Assembly (NCBI RefSeq): GCF_030704535.1 | Contig: NC_081815.1 | Coordinates: 3,115,001 to 3,179,000, forward strand | DNA length: 64,000 nt | From: Vitis vinifera | Lineage: Eukaryota; Streptophyta; Magnoliopsida; Vitales; Vitaceae | Reading direction: 5' to 3' | Shown: positions 34,585-47,535 of the stretch, piece by piece | Numbering within the stretch: the first letter of the stretch is position 1 | Layout: each line of letters opens with the position of its first letter | Program-made: the position numbers and the translations under genes | The notes under the pieces: generated by a model | What the model was told of the DNA's origin: nothing | Databases searched by the model: none | The model's input: only the letters and a program-made list of their open reading frames with translations

Positions 34585-37560
34585 TCTTACAATCCTCGTG
34601 CAAGTATGCGAGTCCTTTTGCAGATCCTAAAGCAATTTTCAGTCTTGTGGACCAATCCATAGTAGGTCGTCCTTTTCCTGCAATATGTTGCCTATTTTAT
34701 CAGGTCTTTCTTACCAGAAACATCATGCATCAGGTGCAGTTAATAAGCAAAACATCAAACATCATGTAAGGTAGCATTAGTGCCTTGAGCACATCAATAT
34801 GATGTTGAATGAAAATTGAGTTTACAATAAATTTCAAAATTTTGGCATTAAACCATAAAACAAGAAATGGACAATTATTCATAATGGCCCAACTACTTGA
34901 AATGTAGCACAAAAGCAAGACACTTTTCATCCTAACATGACTTCCTAGAAGGATAAAAATTAAAATAGTGCAGTAATAATAATCCAAATTACCATGTAAA
35001 TGAAACTCCAAGGTGTTGTTCGGAACAAACTCATAAACAAGCAGTCTATGTGATCCAGTGATGCAATATCCAGCTAAGGTTACAAGATGTTTGTGATGTA
35101 CTCGACTAATGATCTCAACCTCTGCCTGAAATTCACGCTCCCCCTGCCCACTTCCAGCTTTGAGCTGCTTAACTGCAACTTCTTTCCCATTGGGAAGGAC
35201 ACCTCTGTGCACATACCCAAAACCACCTTGTCCAAGAAGGTTGGCATTTGAGAAGCCATCTGTTGCCATCACCAATTCTTCATACGTGAATGTGCTCTTT
35301 GAGAAACCTAAAGCAATGCTAGGGGAAGGTGGGGGGAGAGGGTTGTCAGATCCTGAATAATTGGACCCTGAACCACCACTGCTGCTCACAAAAGGTGGTT
35401 GTGGAGGTGGCGGAGGTGTAGGAACCTGCACCGGTGAGTGGGGCGGGCGTGATGCAGTTCCTGGTGGAGGAGAGGGCTTTGGAAACACTGTGACAGCATG
35501 ATCTGCAGGTGGAGGGACATTGTGTTGCCACTGCTGTGGTGGACCACCATACGGATCATCTGGCAATTAGCAATCAACAGCAAAATGAGTTAGCAAATTT
35601 CACTGTAATAGTAGGGGAAGGTGAATGTTTAGGAAGCAGATGAAAATGAATATACAAAACACGAATTGAGTTACTTTGTTTTCCAAAGCACACTAATTTA
35701 GCAATTTTCTTTTGTTTTTTTTGGATTGGTAAATTTTTTGTCCCCATTAGGACTTGAACCTAGAACCTCCCACAAACCCTCCCCAACCCTTCACCACTTG
35801 AGACCAGGCCTCAAAGGCTAATTTAGCAATTTATTACAAACTCCTTAAAAAAGGGTGGTCATCTAGAATCTCTAAATTTTTTTTAATCAGCAACAAAAAT
35901 GGTTCATTTCTATTAAATGACCACATTGCTACCTCTCCTAAAATTTTCTTATCATTCAAATGAATTAGGTTATGATTCTTTTTCATGGAACAGATTTGTC
36001 CATTCAAATGCTATTATTTCTGTGGCTGTCTCCAAATGCCCATAACTTAGAATGATTCTTATATACTAGAATGCAGAAAAGGACTTGTATTGCTCCAGAT
36101 ATGAAAATATGAGACAATGGACACAGATGAAAATATAATTAGGAGTTAGCGGAGTGAATTCATCCCCAAGGTTGTTTGGTAACACAACCCCCAAAAAAAC
36201 AAGAAAAGAAAAAAAGGAAAAAAATGTAGGCAACACATAGAAAATAAAGTGAACTACAATTACGAAAACCGGAACACAAGAATGCTGACTTGGAAAACAA
36301 GAGCTTCTGCATCTCACAAGTCACAATATTTTTCATCCAAAAGCTTAAATGGAAGTGTATTTGCAAAACCTATATTTCCTGTAAGTGATTCAAATTAAGC
36401 CTAACACTCTACTTTGAAAATCTTGGCAAAAGCATCCAACTATATAACAGCTCAAATAAAGAGGAAATGAAATCATTTTCAAATGTCAAAGTTCATCCAG
36501 AACAGGTCTTCTCTCATCCCAGAGGAAACGCACATCCACATGATAAGTCAAGTATCCACAATGGAAAATTTCAAATCCAACAAAATGCCAAATTGATAAC
36601 TTTATTGGATGAGAAATATCAAATTAAGATCAACTTTTTCCAGGATTCCAAACAGATCCCCACTTAACACAGTCCAGACTAGCCATCGACTCGACCATAG
36701 AAAATCTATCAATCAAGAAACTAGAAATGAATTCATTTATAACCCAACAACCAAGGGAAATCCCAAAACCAATTTATGTGAATTAAAAATAAGAATAATT
36801 TCACCTTTTCAACGAAAAAAATAAAAAAATAAGAAAACATGTCTGTTTTTTTTTTTTTTTTTTTTTTTGTCCTCTTACTCCGAAATTGAGCTTTCAAAAT
36901 CATTCTGTGAAGCAAATCCCATCAATCACAACCCTAAAAGAAACTATGGCATAAATTATAAATCAAAACCAGCAACAAGACCGGTTCCAGTCAGTCATAT
37001 AATTAAAAGTAATAGATTGTGAAAAATGCCTCACTTTTCGGGCCCGGCGGCGGCGGCACATAGTAGTCCTGTCTGTGATCTCTCCTCTTCTTCTTCTTGC
37101 AACATATGAAGAGAAGACTCAGCACCACGAGAATAACAACTCCACCTATGGCGATTCCAACTACAAGACCTGTAGATACAGTGTTTGAGGATGGAGACGA
37201 AGGCGGCGGCGGAGGTGATTTTGAGTCGGACGGAGGTGGCGGTGGGCTCTTGTTCGAAGATGGTGAAGATGGTGGTGGTGGCGGAGAAGCCCTAGAAGGT
37301 GGCGGTGGTGAACCGGTTTGGCCCGAAGGTGGTGGAGAGCCAGGAGAGTCCGGAGGAGGCGGAGGAGAACCAGCCGGGGCTGTAGGCGGCGATCCCGTCG
37401 GTGCAGTGGGCGGTGGAGGCGACGGCGAAGATGGCGGAGGCGCAGCAGGAGTGGCCGGAGGAGGCGCGGTGGTGTTTGTAGAGGGGGGCGGAGGCGAGGT
37501 AGTGTTTGTAGAGGGGGGCGAAGTCGGACCAGGGGACTGCCCCGGCGACGGTGACGACAT
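32185..37560 (-). CDS. PERK1: Proline-rich extensin-like receptor kinase (PERK1-like)
   Basis: Plasma-membrane receptor kinase with a Pro/Ser-rich extensin-like ectodomain thought to contact the cell wall. Eight exons, 5' to 3': 37560-37035, 35559-34993, 34677-34591, 34433-34363, 33986-33910, 33376-33229, 33006-32845 and 32499-32185; 650 residues against about 652 recalled for Arabidopsis PERK1. Residues 1 to about 125 are Pro/Ser/Thr-rich with SPPPPP runs. The membrane segment is about 128-152, followed by CCKKKKRR. Kinase motifs visible are [36 protein letters not shown] and APEYAASG, so it is an active-type RD kinase. ATG 37560 is chosen; upstream in-frame sequence has no earlier ATG. Intron 1 (1.5 kb) holds a SINE, and intron 3 begins with a (CT)n(CA)n tract directly after the donor. 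At3g24550 is the relative I recall. Confidence 0.94.
34532..34585. repeat. (GT)n(GA)n compound microsatellite beside PERK1 intron 3 donor
   Basis: On the transcript strand this is (CT)n followed by (CA)n. It starts within ten bases of donor GTAAGATCT at 34590, so it forms a long pyrimidine-rich then CA-repeat tract at the very start of the intron. Confidence 0.85.
35708..35817 (-). mobile_element. tRNA-derived SINE (110 bp) in PERK1 intron 1
   Basis: Flanked by a perfect 15-bp target duplication, CTAATTTAGCAATTT at 35693-35707 and 35818-35832. On the minus strand it has an A box (TGGTCTCAAGTGG), a B box (AGGTTCAAGTCCT) about 35 bp later, and a tail TTTACCAATCCAAAAAAAAC. The tail resembles the LINE 3' ends in this window (TTTGCTTATCCAAAA), which suggests shared LINE machinery. 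Same orientation as PERK1. Confidence 0.85.
36846..36868. repeat. Homopolymer T tract in PERK1 intron 1
   Basis: Uninterrupted T run of about 24 bases. No element boundaries are recognised around it. Confidence 0.8.
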
Positions 37561-40518
37561 GTCCGCCCAGAAACTCACGCAAACTCCGGCGAGTGTTTAA
37601 AAGGCTTTAACTCCTTATTTCTCTCTCTAGGAAGCACTTTTCCGAGAGAGAGAAGAGAATATTTAGAAGTAAATGAAAGCGGAAAAAAGCGAGTTGAGGG
37701 AATTCAGAATTGGAAGTATTTTCTGACGTCTAATTTTTAGCCTTTACGATACTGAGCTGTATATGACCAATGGAAACTCTTTTCACATGGGTGGAGGAAT
37801 TATCCCCTGCTCTCCACCCCCCACCCTTTCGCTACACCCCATTGCCCCGCGCTTTACCCCTATTTTTTATTTTTTTTATTTCCACTCGTTTTTTCGGTTA
37901 AATAAATAAATTCACAACTCTTGTTTGTCGGCTTCCCTTTTTTGTTTTTTGTTTTGTCCTTTTTGGTAAATGAGAGTTTTTCAACCGTTACCCCTCTTTT
38001 AAACCCCAAAAAAAAATTAAAAAATTTAAAAAATACTTCTATTTTAGGTCTGATTTCAGAGTTTATTTATTTAAATAAATAGGATTACTTAAATTCCAAA
38101 TTAGTTGAATATTAATTTGTTCATAATAAGCAATTATATCATTAAAATTCACTATCCTTTTACCCTATAATTTCCCAAAGCAAATACCACAAAAATTCAC
38201 ACCCAAAACTCACAACATGATCACAAAAACTTATGTCATGACCACAAGACTCAACCCCCAAATTCCTCAATCAACGGGAAATGGATAGTTTCAATTTGAC
38301 AATTATTTTTTATAATAATTTTTTGTTTTTCAAAATAACTAAACAAAAAAATTAAATCAAGTTTAAAAAAGACTTTTGTTTTATAAAATATAATACAATA
38401 GTTTTTAAAAATTATTTTTTCAAAACTATTTTAAAAAAACAGTTATGACTTTTAATTTTGCTTTTTTTTCTCTTTATCCTTTTCATTATTGCTAAAATAC
38501 CAAAAAAAAGAAAAGAAAATATAGTTGGTGTTAATGGAGGATTATTTTTTTGACATTTGGGCATTGATTCTACCATCTTCCTATTCCATTTTTATGGATA
38601 TTTGTGCAGATAATTTGTACCTTAAAATACCAAATATGGAGGTTATCTTTTCATATATGACATGATCTTGTCATAAAAAAATCATGGTGGATTTTGTGAG
38701 CATACTCTTCAAAATAGGGTATATGGTTTTTAATTTAACTTTTTTTTTTATATATAAACAATTAAAAAATATATGATAAATTACTTATTCAAAACACTCC
38801 AACTTGCCAAACATGGCATAATCTTAGTTGTCAAAAACCCATTAATATTATTATTATTTTGGAAATAATAGAAAATAATTGAAAAATACAAGGAAATGAA
38901 AAAGAATGAGTCAAGATTAGGTGGTGCCCTCTATCCATATTTGAAATCTTATGTTTTTATATCTCTCCCTGTTTCCCTAAGTAAAAGGCAAACCAGCTGG
39001 ACACCAACACAAACACCCCACCACACGCCCAGACATGGACGTCCTTCCTAAATTAACTACACCCAACCCAACAAAAATCCATAATTAGACCACAAATTTC
39101 AAAGATACTAATTTCAATATTTTAAAATAAAAAAACCCATTTTCCATTAGTCCTGGGAGAGATTTTGGGCAATGTGGGCATGTTCAAAGTCTTTGAATAT
39201 GGTTTTGGGGCTGGTGCACTGACCTCCCATATTTTTCATGTGCTTCTTCTTAAATTGGGAACATTGAAACACCCCACGATATGCTTGTGCTTTGAATAAT
39301 CAAACTAATATTTGAGTCTCTCCCCTTTTGCCCATCTATCAGTTACAAAGAAAGGGAAAGTGCCTATTTTGGAGTGATAATGCAGCTCAAGACCAACTCA
39401 TAAAAGCAAGATGCAGTTGAGTAGGGAGGTGGGCGTGGGGGCCATACACGTTAAGTTGCAGAGAAGAATATAGTTAAGTGGTATGCTTTCAACATATTGA
39501 CAATGGAGACTCGTTAGTTAGTTTATGGTATAGAGGGCTTATCAGGGTGATGTGTTGTGTCGACGAAAACTTTAAAACAAACAATGTTAATTCAAGAATA
39601 TAAAAATAAAACAATTCATATAAAGGTACATCGGGTTTTAATCAATGAATCATGAATTAAAAAAAAAAAAAAAAAAAACCCGAACAAAAAAGGGTTAAAA
39701 ATGGAGGTGTGACCGCGTGAGAAGAAGGCTAGAAGAGGATTCAACAGCCGGCAATTGTTTCTAGAAATGAAAATACATGGTGAGCTGTTGCAGGGCATAT
39801 ATTCAAACGTGAAGGCAGCAGCAGCAGCAGGCCACATAGGAGGACTTGGTCCTATTTGACTTAGAAAGTATCAGAATATCAAAATGTCAAACCTTCCATA
39901 TGGGAAGGCCAATGTGCCCTTCAACAGGAAGAGAAGCCTTAGACGACCTTAGTTTTTGAAGGCCCTATTGTACCCTTTGGCCATTGAATCCATCCCCTAC
40001 CTCAGCTCATCTACTGAATTGATGGCCCAACCTTTTCCCCTTTAATTGAGGCTCAATAGTTTGGGTTGAGTTGATGTGTTGGGTAAGTGGGTCCCAAGTC
40101 CTTGTCCCTTCTGTTTCTTCCCCATTAGAGCAGCTCATTGCGGTATGTCTCCAAAAATAACCAAAACAGAAAAATACTTTCTTGGCAATTCTTGAGAGCC
40201 AACCATGACTTACACACTGTCTCATTGGATGTAGATTGTATGTTGTCATGTAGTGTATTTATAAGGTTAAAATACCCAGTTTGGAGTTGAATAAGGATTG
40301 CGAAGAATAGAAAAAGAGGAGTGGGTTTGAAATTTGATTAGGGAGTGGGGGAGGGGCCAGCTGAAGTTGGAAGTTATCACATGGGGTGAAGATATTAATA
40401 TGTTCTTTGCTCATAATTTGTGGCTTGACATTCGCCTGTCTCTCGTCTAACCCACCCTTTCTCTTCTTGTTTTAAAATGAAAGCGAATATATTAGTTCAG
40501 AATATGGATTTTATTCCC

Positions 40519-40585
40519 CTCTCTCTCTCTCCCTCTCCCCCTCCCTCCCTCTCTCTCTCCCTCTCTCCCTCTCTCCCTCTCTCTA
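40519..40585. repeat. (CT)n-rich microsatellite
   Basis: Imperfect CT/CCCT repeat of about 67 bp. An opposite-strand-biased (AG)n run of about 40 bp follows at 40912-40952. Confidence 0.85.
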
Positions 40586-40909
40586 AACAATTTTAAAACA
40601 GTAAGAAAATAAATCATTTATTTCAATAATTTATTAATAGCATAATAACCTCCACTGGTCAACACCTATATTCTATGATAGAAGATAGGGCAGTTCAAAT
40701 TATCTGGAGTCCATTCATGGAATATGGTTTCCCACCTCATCCGCTGAATTTTCTCTGGAAAAAAAAAATCCAAATTCCATTATTTATGCTACTGTTATTC
40801 TAATAAAGAAAATAAAAGTGTTGGGCTTTCTTACGGTTTGACTACTGTTTTTTGGAAAAAGACAAAAGGGCGATGATGGCGTGATTCAAGGAGAGTTAGA
40901 TCTGAAAGC

Positions 40910-40911
<2 letters not shown>

Positions 40912-40952
<41 letters not shown>
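40912..40952. repeat. (AG)n microsatellite
   Basis: Near-perfect AG dinucleotide run followed by AAGGGGGG. Confidence 0.85.
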
Positions 40953-40955
<3 letters not shown>

Positions 40956-42442
40956 GGGGTGAGGCCGTGAGGGACGGTGAATTTGACTTTATATAAATAC
41001 GAAAGCATCATTCATAGGGGTCTGAATAGTATTGTTCTCACAAAACCAACTTCAAATCTTCAACCCATCAATTTTTCTTCCTATATATTAGTAATCACCA
41101 AATTCCTTTTCACGATTTTTCTTTCCACCCAAACATGACCTTCCTATCATAAAGTTTTTCTTGGAATATGATTTTCCTCAAGAATAGGCTTACTTTGTCA
41201 GGCAAACATGAATGGTGGTATTTTAATATTATTAATGATTTAAGATATTTTACTGCATGGTTTTGTTTGTTTTTAGGCTTTACTTTTCCTTCATATATGA
41301 AGTTTTTTTTTTTTTTACCAGCATTTTTTTTAATGATTTCTTTTCTTTGAAAAAGTAATTTTTTTTGGCATTGTTTTAGCAATATTTATGTGATGCAACA
41401 ATGAGAAAACCAAATTGTAAATAAGGGTTTGTATGACTGTTTTGGATAATAGGTTTATTGTTCTGTAAACATATTTAATAATTATTAAAAAAAATTATTT
41501 TTTATTTTTAAAACATATTTAAAAATATTGAAAACATATTGAAATATTTTAGGTTTTTAAATAATTTTTTTTTATAAAATATGAAAGAATAATTTTCAAA
41601 AACTATTTTTGAAAATAATTACCAAACAAGTTTTAAGTTTTTTTTTTGTATTTATTTAGAAATATTTCATTGTTTTAAATAAAGAAAGCAATAGTAACTT
41701 CTATATAATTTTTAGGTTTTTTTTAAAACTTATATTAAATAGTATCGATTTTAAAAATTCCTTAGAAAAATTGAGGTATGAATTTATTAATATTTTTTAA
41801 CTGTTTATTTTCAAATTTTCCATCCTTTTTATATTGTAAGAATTTTGATATTTTAGAATTTTTAAAAATATGTAATGGATTTTTTTTTTCTTTGATTTAA
41901 TTTACATTTTCTAAAATCATTAATTTAAAATATTTTATTTAGTTAGATGAAAAACAAATAAATATATTAATTGTTTTTGTTAAGGACAATAATAATGTTA
42001 AAGTACTAAGTTTTAAACTTATTATTATAATAATAAATTTTTGCACTCAAATTTTAAATTATTGACTTTCATATATTTACCTAAATTAACATCAAATAAT
42101 AAGTTTATGAAGCAAAAACAAAAAAGAAATGGAAGAATACTTCTTGATAAAACAAATAATGTGCTGGGTGGTCTATACAGAACCCACAGGGCCCATCACA
42201 GAATCCAGTCCAGTACATAGGTGGGTTAAACATCTGGCTGTGATCTAAAACAATTTTGCACCTAGTAATAGTTGGAGGTAGGTGTAAGGGACTTAGGGGA
42301 GAAAAACTATCACCCATTTGTGTTGTACCTTTCTGTTATGACTTTGTAGTATTGGATATTTCGGTTGGCTTCCTTCAGTAAGTGCAATGGCCAGATGGAT
42401 TTGGAGTTTGATGATTTCTAGTGGCAAGTGAGATGTGAAGGG

Positions 42443-45400
42443 TCAGGTGCCAGGAAATGAGCTTCCTGTGCTAGAAAGGATGATGAAGGCACAAACAACA
42501 GAAAGTGAGAAGACAGACACCCAAGTGTTCTCAGTGTACATCTCCATTGCATCTGTGAAAGAGAACCGTGTGCGGTTTTCAGCCCAGTTGCGGATTCGGT
42601 CTGCCTCTGCTGCATATAGTGCTCTTCCCTGCAAAGACATTCTGAAATTAGTTCTAGCTTTACCTATATATATGTGTGTGATCATTGGCAAATAACCTTG
42701 CCAATGACACTATGTTTTCTCATGCTTAAGTTGGCAATAAAATTGTCACAAAAGAACAACATCCGTTCAAAAATTTTGCCAATTGCATGATGGGTCAAAG
42801 TGTTTTACTAAAATAGCCAAGGCTACCTGCTCGTCAAACCAGCGACCTTGTCGCAGCCAGACAGTGATCAAAGCAAGTAGAATCCTAGGAGGGGTCAAGT
42901 AATTGATAGCCTTCCCAGTTCCCTTTACAACCCGCATCCGTGGAACTAAAGTTCTAGCGACTGTTTCAGGAAGCTCACAGATAATGTTAAACATTTGTTT
43001 ATTCTGAATGGTGGAGCCACTGCAAACAAGAAACAAGATAGGGTTTTCAGTGTTGGCACAGCAGTAAACTAATCATTTCAGTAGGAAACAAAATGAATTT
43101 CTGAGGGCAAACCTCATGAAGTAAACAGGTTCCATTACAAACAGATAAAACTATGTAACTTGACCAAATTGTAAGCTGCTTGCAGATTGAGGAAGGTGTC
43201 CATTTCAGTTTTTAAATGTAGATTCAAGTAGCAACCTGTAAAACTTACACAGCCATCTGTGGAAGCACAAGTTGGATTGGGTTCTAAAATGTGGATAGTG
43301 CAACCATTTGTGACCTTTTTACTGATGAGGGCTCCGAAGAGGAATTGAATCAGAATTATACACACAATGCAGAGAACAGATATGCATCCCTAGTACCTTA
43401 GAAGCAAATCTGTAAGGACCATGCCTGGAGATGCCGTATGCACTCCAACATTGGATCGCTTGCACTCCTTCAAGAGTGATCCTTGAAGCTGCCTAAGACC
43501 ACACTTTGTGGATCCATAGCTACAATTCATAAAAGATAAAAATTAAAAAAAAAAAAAAAAAAAAAACTAAGGCAGGGTGGAGGGAATATAAACAACATAA
43601 ACAAACACAGGAACTTGGGAAAAGTTGCAGACTTTCATGAGTTTTTGAATTACAATTAGCTAAAAATTAGGTGAAGCCTTTAGCCCTCTTCCATGAGATA
43701 AGGAACCAAAGTCCACCAAAATTGAAATAAAACTTACACAGCTGTCAAAGGGGTGCTAGATCCTCCAGAGCCTGCACCGTCCATATTGAAAATATGACCC
43801 CCATTACCCTGGCTTCTCATCACTCGAATGGCTTCTTGAGTGCAAAGTAAAGATCCAACCAGGTTTGTTGAAACAATCTAAAATCATAAGAAGAGCTATA
43901 TCAGTCTAAAATTTAAGGTACCACTTTGTCTAAAATCGCAAATGTTATCAATCAACATTTGTGTATATATCTGTAAGACCAACACCCCAGGGAACATTCC
44001 CAAAGGACATTGTAAGTGTGATAAATGGGTGGGCATGTGATCCATGTGCTTGTTCAAGAGATTGATTACACTTTCTTCAAATTAATCAGTATCATAATTT
44101 GAAGCTTATGCTAATAGCAAGCACCAAATCAACAAAGAAATAAAAAACAGGACAAGGTTTTAAGAAGAGAACTTGCTGAAAGAAATGGATGAAGAAAGAG
44201 ACCATATAATATCTTCTATAACATGTGTGGTGCAACTGATTTCTGATTGAAGAAAGCAGCAGAACCACTTTGCATATGCTAAATATGTCTTCCAAAAGAT
44301 TTCATATTTAGTTTCCAAATTCAAAAAAGCAGAACCACTCACAAATTATTCCTATAGACACAAATCAAGAATACCTGTTTAATATCTTCATCAGTAAACT
44401 GTAGCAAGGGTCTAAAACCTTTATTCGTGCCAGCATTGTTTATCTGTACAAAGGCAAAATATGAAAACTAAAAAATTTAGTAACAAGAAAAAATTGCAAG
44501 AGAATCTCACATCTTTTTGGTGTCTCTGACCTAGAAATATAAAGGGATTAAGCTTGTTGGTAATAACGGCAGGTCCATGCACATGATATTTTTCAAAATA
44601 AAGCCGCCATCACTAGGCATGGATTTCATTATAATATATTAAATATTTTATCCAGTTTATAGGCTTCTCAGTTACTGCAGCTTTATAAATGAAAACTGAA
44701 TTATAATAGCATTTTAATCTCATTTTCTATTGAAACTGAGTCATTGAGAAAATAGAAGCCACTGATAAAACATACGAGCTTCCAAGTTTGGAGGTAGAAA
44801 AAATTAAATTTGTGAAGATTGAGTTCAACATTAAGGCCATGGGACTTATCAATATCTTCTATCCCCTTTACAGGTCAACCTAACAACATTTCTGAAATGC
44901 ATCAGAATTAAGAACCGATGTCTGAAACCCAATTAATAAATAAATAAATAAAAGTAAAAAGATGTATATAGCCATATGTGATTAAAGAGCCCTATTTTCA
45001 TCTCATAATGTAAAATACAAGAAAAGGAAATAGAGTTAATATCTAAAGCAGAAACAAGGGAAAAAGTCTAATCACTCACCCAAATGTTAATGGATCCAAA
45101 TTCACTGACAGCAAAGTTTGCCAATTTTTGCACATCATCAGGTTCACAAACATCACATGCTATGCCTACCACTTTTGCACGCTCCAAATTTGTCTTAGAT
45201 GGGCCACCTGCAGTGACCATACCCTCCTTTAGATTCTCCTCAAGCTCCCTGACAGTTGCATGTACAGACTCAGGGCTGCCTTCACAAGAACCAAGCATGG
45301 ATATGGTGTTGTGAGTGACAAACAAATGACAATCCAGGGCATAAATATAAATCGATATCCTGAAACAGAGATAAATTCCATGCTTTTAAATACCACCTGC

Positions 45401-47308
45401 GGGAAGCAACAACGACACGATCTCCAGAAAGAAGGAACTCCCTGGCAAGAGCTTTCCCCAGTCCCCTTGTACTGCACCATCCAGTTTGATCATACAATCA
45501 ATAAGATAAAAATATCAGTGCAAATCAACAGTTCATTGATAATCCATCCACAAAAAATTGTCACTGATCAAATAAAGAACTTGAAAATGCATTTTGTTAT
45601 GAATTGATATCAATTTCATAAATTGAATTCACTTAGCTAATTTTTTTATATAATTTACAAATCTATATATGAATATGAGAAAGGCATGAAGTCAATTTGA
45701 CATTACATGGCATATCAAAGCACTCCACCCAAAGAAATAGAGAAAGGAAAAACACCATCATAAATTGATCAGAACGAAGGTAAGAGATTGGCTAGGCAGG
45801 AGCCTTGTGCATTGACTACAGGACACTAAAAAATGTAGCCCAAATGCACAAATACTGGGATTTAAAACTCTTTGATGGAGTAAAACTAACTGATTCATGA
45901 AACTGTGAAGAGCAGATGAAGTATCCTCCAGTTTGAAAGAGGAGATAGTGATAGATACCTTCCAGTTATGACAACATTACGGGGACCAGCTCGACAGTGT
46001 TCCTCTAGAACCAAGTTAGCACCTATCATAGTTCCAATAATAATTCCTCCAAGCCAGCTATACCAAATCAAAGCATTCATCTGGCTGTCTCCACCTTCAC
46101 AAAATTCTAGACCATTAAGTTTTTATATATGGAGCACTGTCTCTTGATGCAAATCAACATCAATGCATAGTTTCCCAAATTACACGTTTACTACCTGACA
46201 ACTGAAATCCAATTGCTAGTATCACTCCGGTGCTCATCATGGTCACGATATATCTTCCAATTTGCACAGCAATCTGGATATAATTCAAGAGACATCAACA
46301 AACTAGATCAGATACTTGCCTAAGTCAAAATCAATGACAAATTTCTTAGAACACTTAATGTTGAAACTAACAATTTCATTAGCAACACCATAAATAATCA
46401 AAATATTATCTAACCCTCTGTTTGGTCACTGATAAATAGTTAAAAAAAAAAAAAAAAAGAGAGAGAGAAAAAAGAAAAAAAAAAGAAAAAAAAAAAGAAA
46501 AAAGAAAAAAGAGGGATATGAAAGAAAACAAATTCCTAAATCAGATTTTCCTTTTGTTTTTTCTGTTGGCAGCAGAAAGTCGAAAGTTCATCTGAACTAG
46601 CCAAACAAACAAATAGTGCTCCATTTATGGAGTCTTTGTTTTTTGAGCACCCTAATTTCTTGTCCTTATATTTTTCCAGCAAGCCTAATGTTGAATTGGC
46701 AGCTAAAAAAATTATTCTTCCTCATTTTCTAGGGAACCAAACCAAAGTGAAGTGCAAATTTCCATTTTTTTTTTCTCTTCTTTCCTACCGCTTCTCAACA
46801 ACCAAACGGATAATCAAGAAGATCAGTGCCTGCAAACTACAAGCTTATTAAATCATTGTAAATCACCAAAACAAAACACAAAGAATCTAATTACAAATTC
46901 CCGCAACATCTTTACCACAAAAAAAATAATTACGTGTAAATTACAACTCACCGAGGAGAAAATCTCCTCCAACTTGGCCACCGCAATACGGTGCTCCTCC
47001 TCCGTCCGCGGGAACGAACCGGAAACCCTAACAAACACGGACTTGGCGAAACTCAGAATTCCCGATCCCTCCTTGCCCTCCACTCTATTTTCCTTCAAAT
47101 TCCCGCCTTTTCGCACACTTTCCTTCTCTTGCTCCTCCAATTCACCTCCATCTCCAGACCTGAATGACCTGCACGGCAGGAGATAAACCCCACGGCGGCC
47201 CCTAAAAGAAACAAATTGCGGCCGACGCAGAGGCCACCGGGCGGCTCTGTGGTGGGTCCGGGGGTGTAAGCTGTATGGAGAGATTTGGAGTTTGGTGACT
47301 GCAGCCAT
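42443..47308 (-). CDS. NYC1: Chlorophyll(ide) b reductase NYC1, plastid
   Basis: Thylakoid short-chain dehydrogenase that reduces chlorophyll b to 7-hydroxymethyl chlorophyll a, the first step of chlorophyll b loss in senescence and seed maturation. Ten exons, 5' to 3': 47308-46952, 46273-46195, 46094-45959, 45471-45397, 45275-45080, 44443-44375, 43877-43738, 43519-43397, 43019-42827 and 42628-42443; 517 residues, near the 496-504 recalled for Arabidopsis and rice. The Arg-rich N-terminus is a transit peptide. Two membrane segments (exons 2-3) precede the cofactor loop TGSTRGLG (189-196). NNAG (283-286) and catalytic YGSTK (352-356) follow. A C-terminal membrane segment (VFSLSVVCAFIIL) marks NYC1 rather than its partner NOL. 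Exon 5 starts at 45275 after GGCAG; the AAG four bases earlier would shift the frame. An out-of-frame ATG lies 13 bases upstream of the start. Confidence 0.95.
46418..46809. mobile_element. Possible hAT-like MITE in NYC1 intron 1
   Basis: CTGTTTGGTCACTGATAA (46418-46435) faces TTCTCAACAACCAAACGG (46792-46809). The inverted ends match at 13 of 18 positions and have the GTTTGG type common in plant MITEs. The interior contains a purine-rich A/G tract (46441-46512). No target duplication is seen, so the call is tentative. Confidence 0.35.
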
Positions 47309-47512
47309 TGCTTGAGTTCATGCAATTGTATGAAGCTTCTGGGAGCGTATTTCTCTGTTTGTTATCTGTTCATGATGGGATGTGAGAGAGTTAGTTTGTG
47401 AAAATTAATACCAATGATTTGGGAAGATGGAAAGGAAAATATCTTGTGGGAGGATGGTGAAGAGTGGAGAGAAGAGGACTGTGATGACCACACGTTAAGG
47501 CAACCTCATCTC

Positions 47513-47535
47513 TACGTGGGTTATTGACACGTGGC
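47513..47535 (-). promoter_or_regulatory. ABRE/G-box pair in NYC1 promoter
   Basis: GACACGTGGC (47526-47535) is a full ABRE/G-box, and TACGTGGG (47513-47520) is an ABRE-like ACGT element six bases away. They lie about 205-228 bp upstream of the NYC1 ATG. Paired ACGT elements are the usual ABA-response arrangement, and NYC1 in Arabidopsis is known to respond to ABA and senescence factors. The link here is inferred from position. Confidence 0.6.

Larger units (their letters stand above)
37561..42442. other. Gene-free spacer between PERK1 and NYC1
   Basis: Starts with the PERK1 leader and promoter (CT-rich near 37620-37660) and then turns very AT-rich (38000-39000 and 41400-42100). Contains an A20 tract at about 39659, (CT)n at about 40519-40585 and (AG)n at about 40912-40952. 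AT-rich blocks near 38290-38500 and 41440-41640 have flanks like GTTTGG / CCAAAC typical of old hAT-like MITEs. I see no gene. Confidence 0.5.

Noticed and set aside
37097-37600. Long plus-strand open frame rich in Gly/Glu opposite the PERK1 first exon
   Set aside because: It is the antisense shadow of the Pro-rich CCN codon runs; no promoter, start context or homology.
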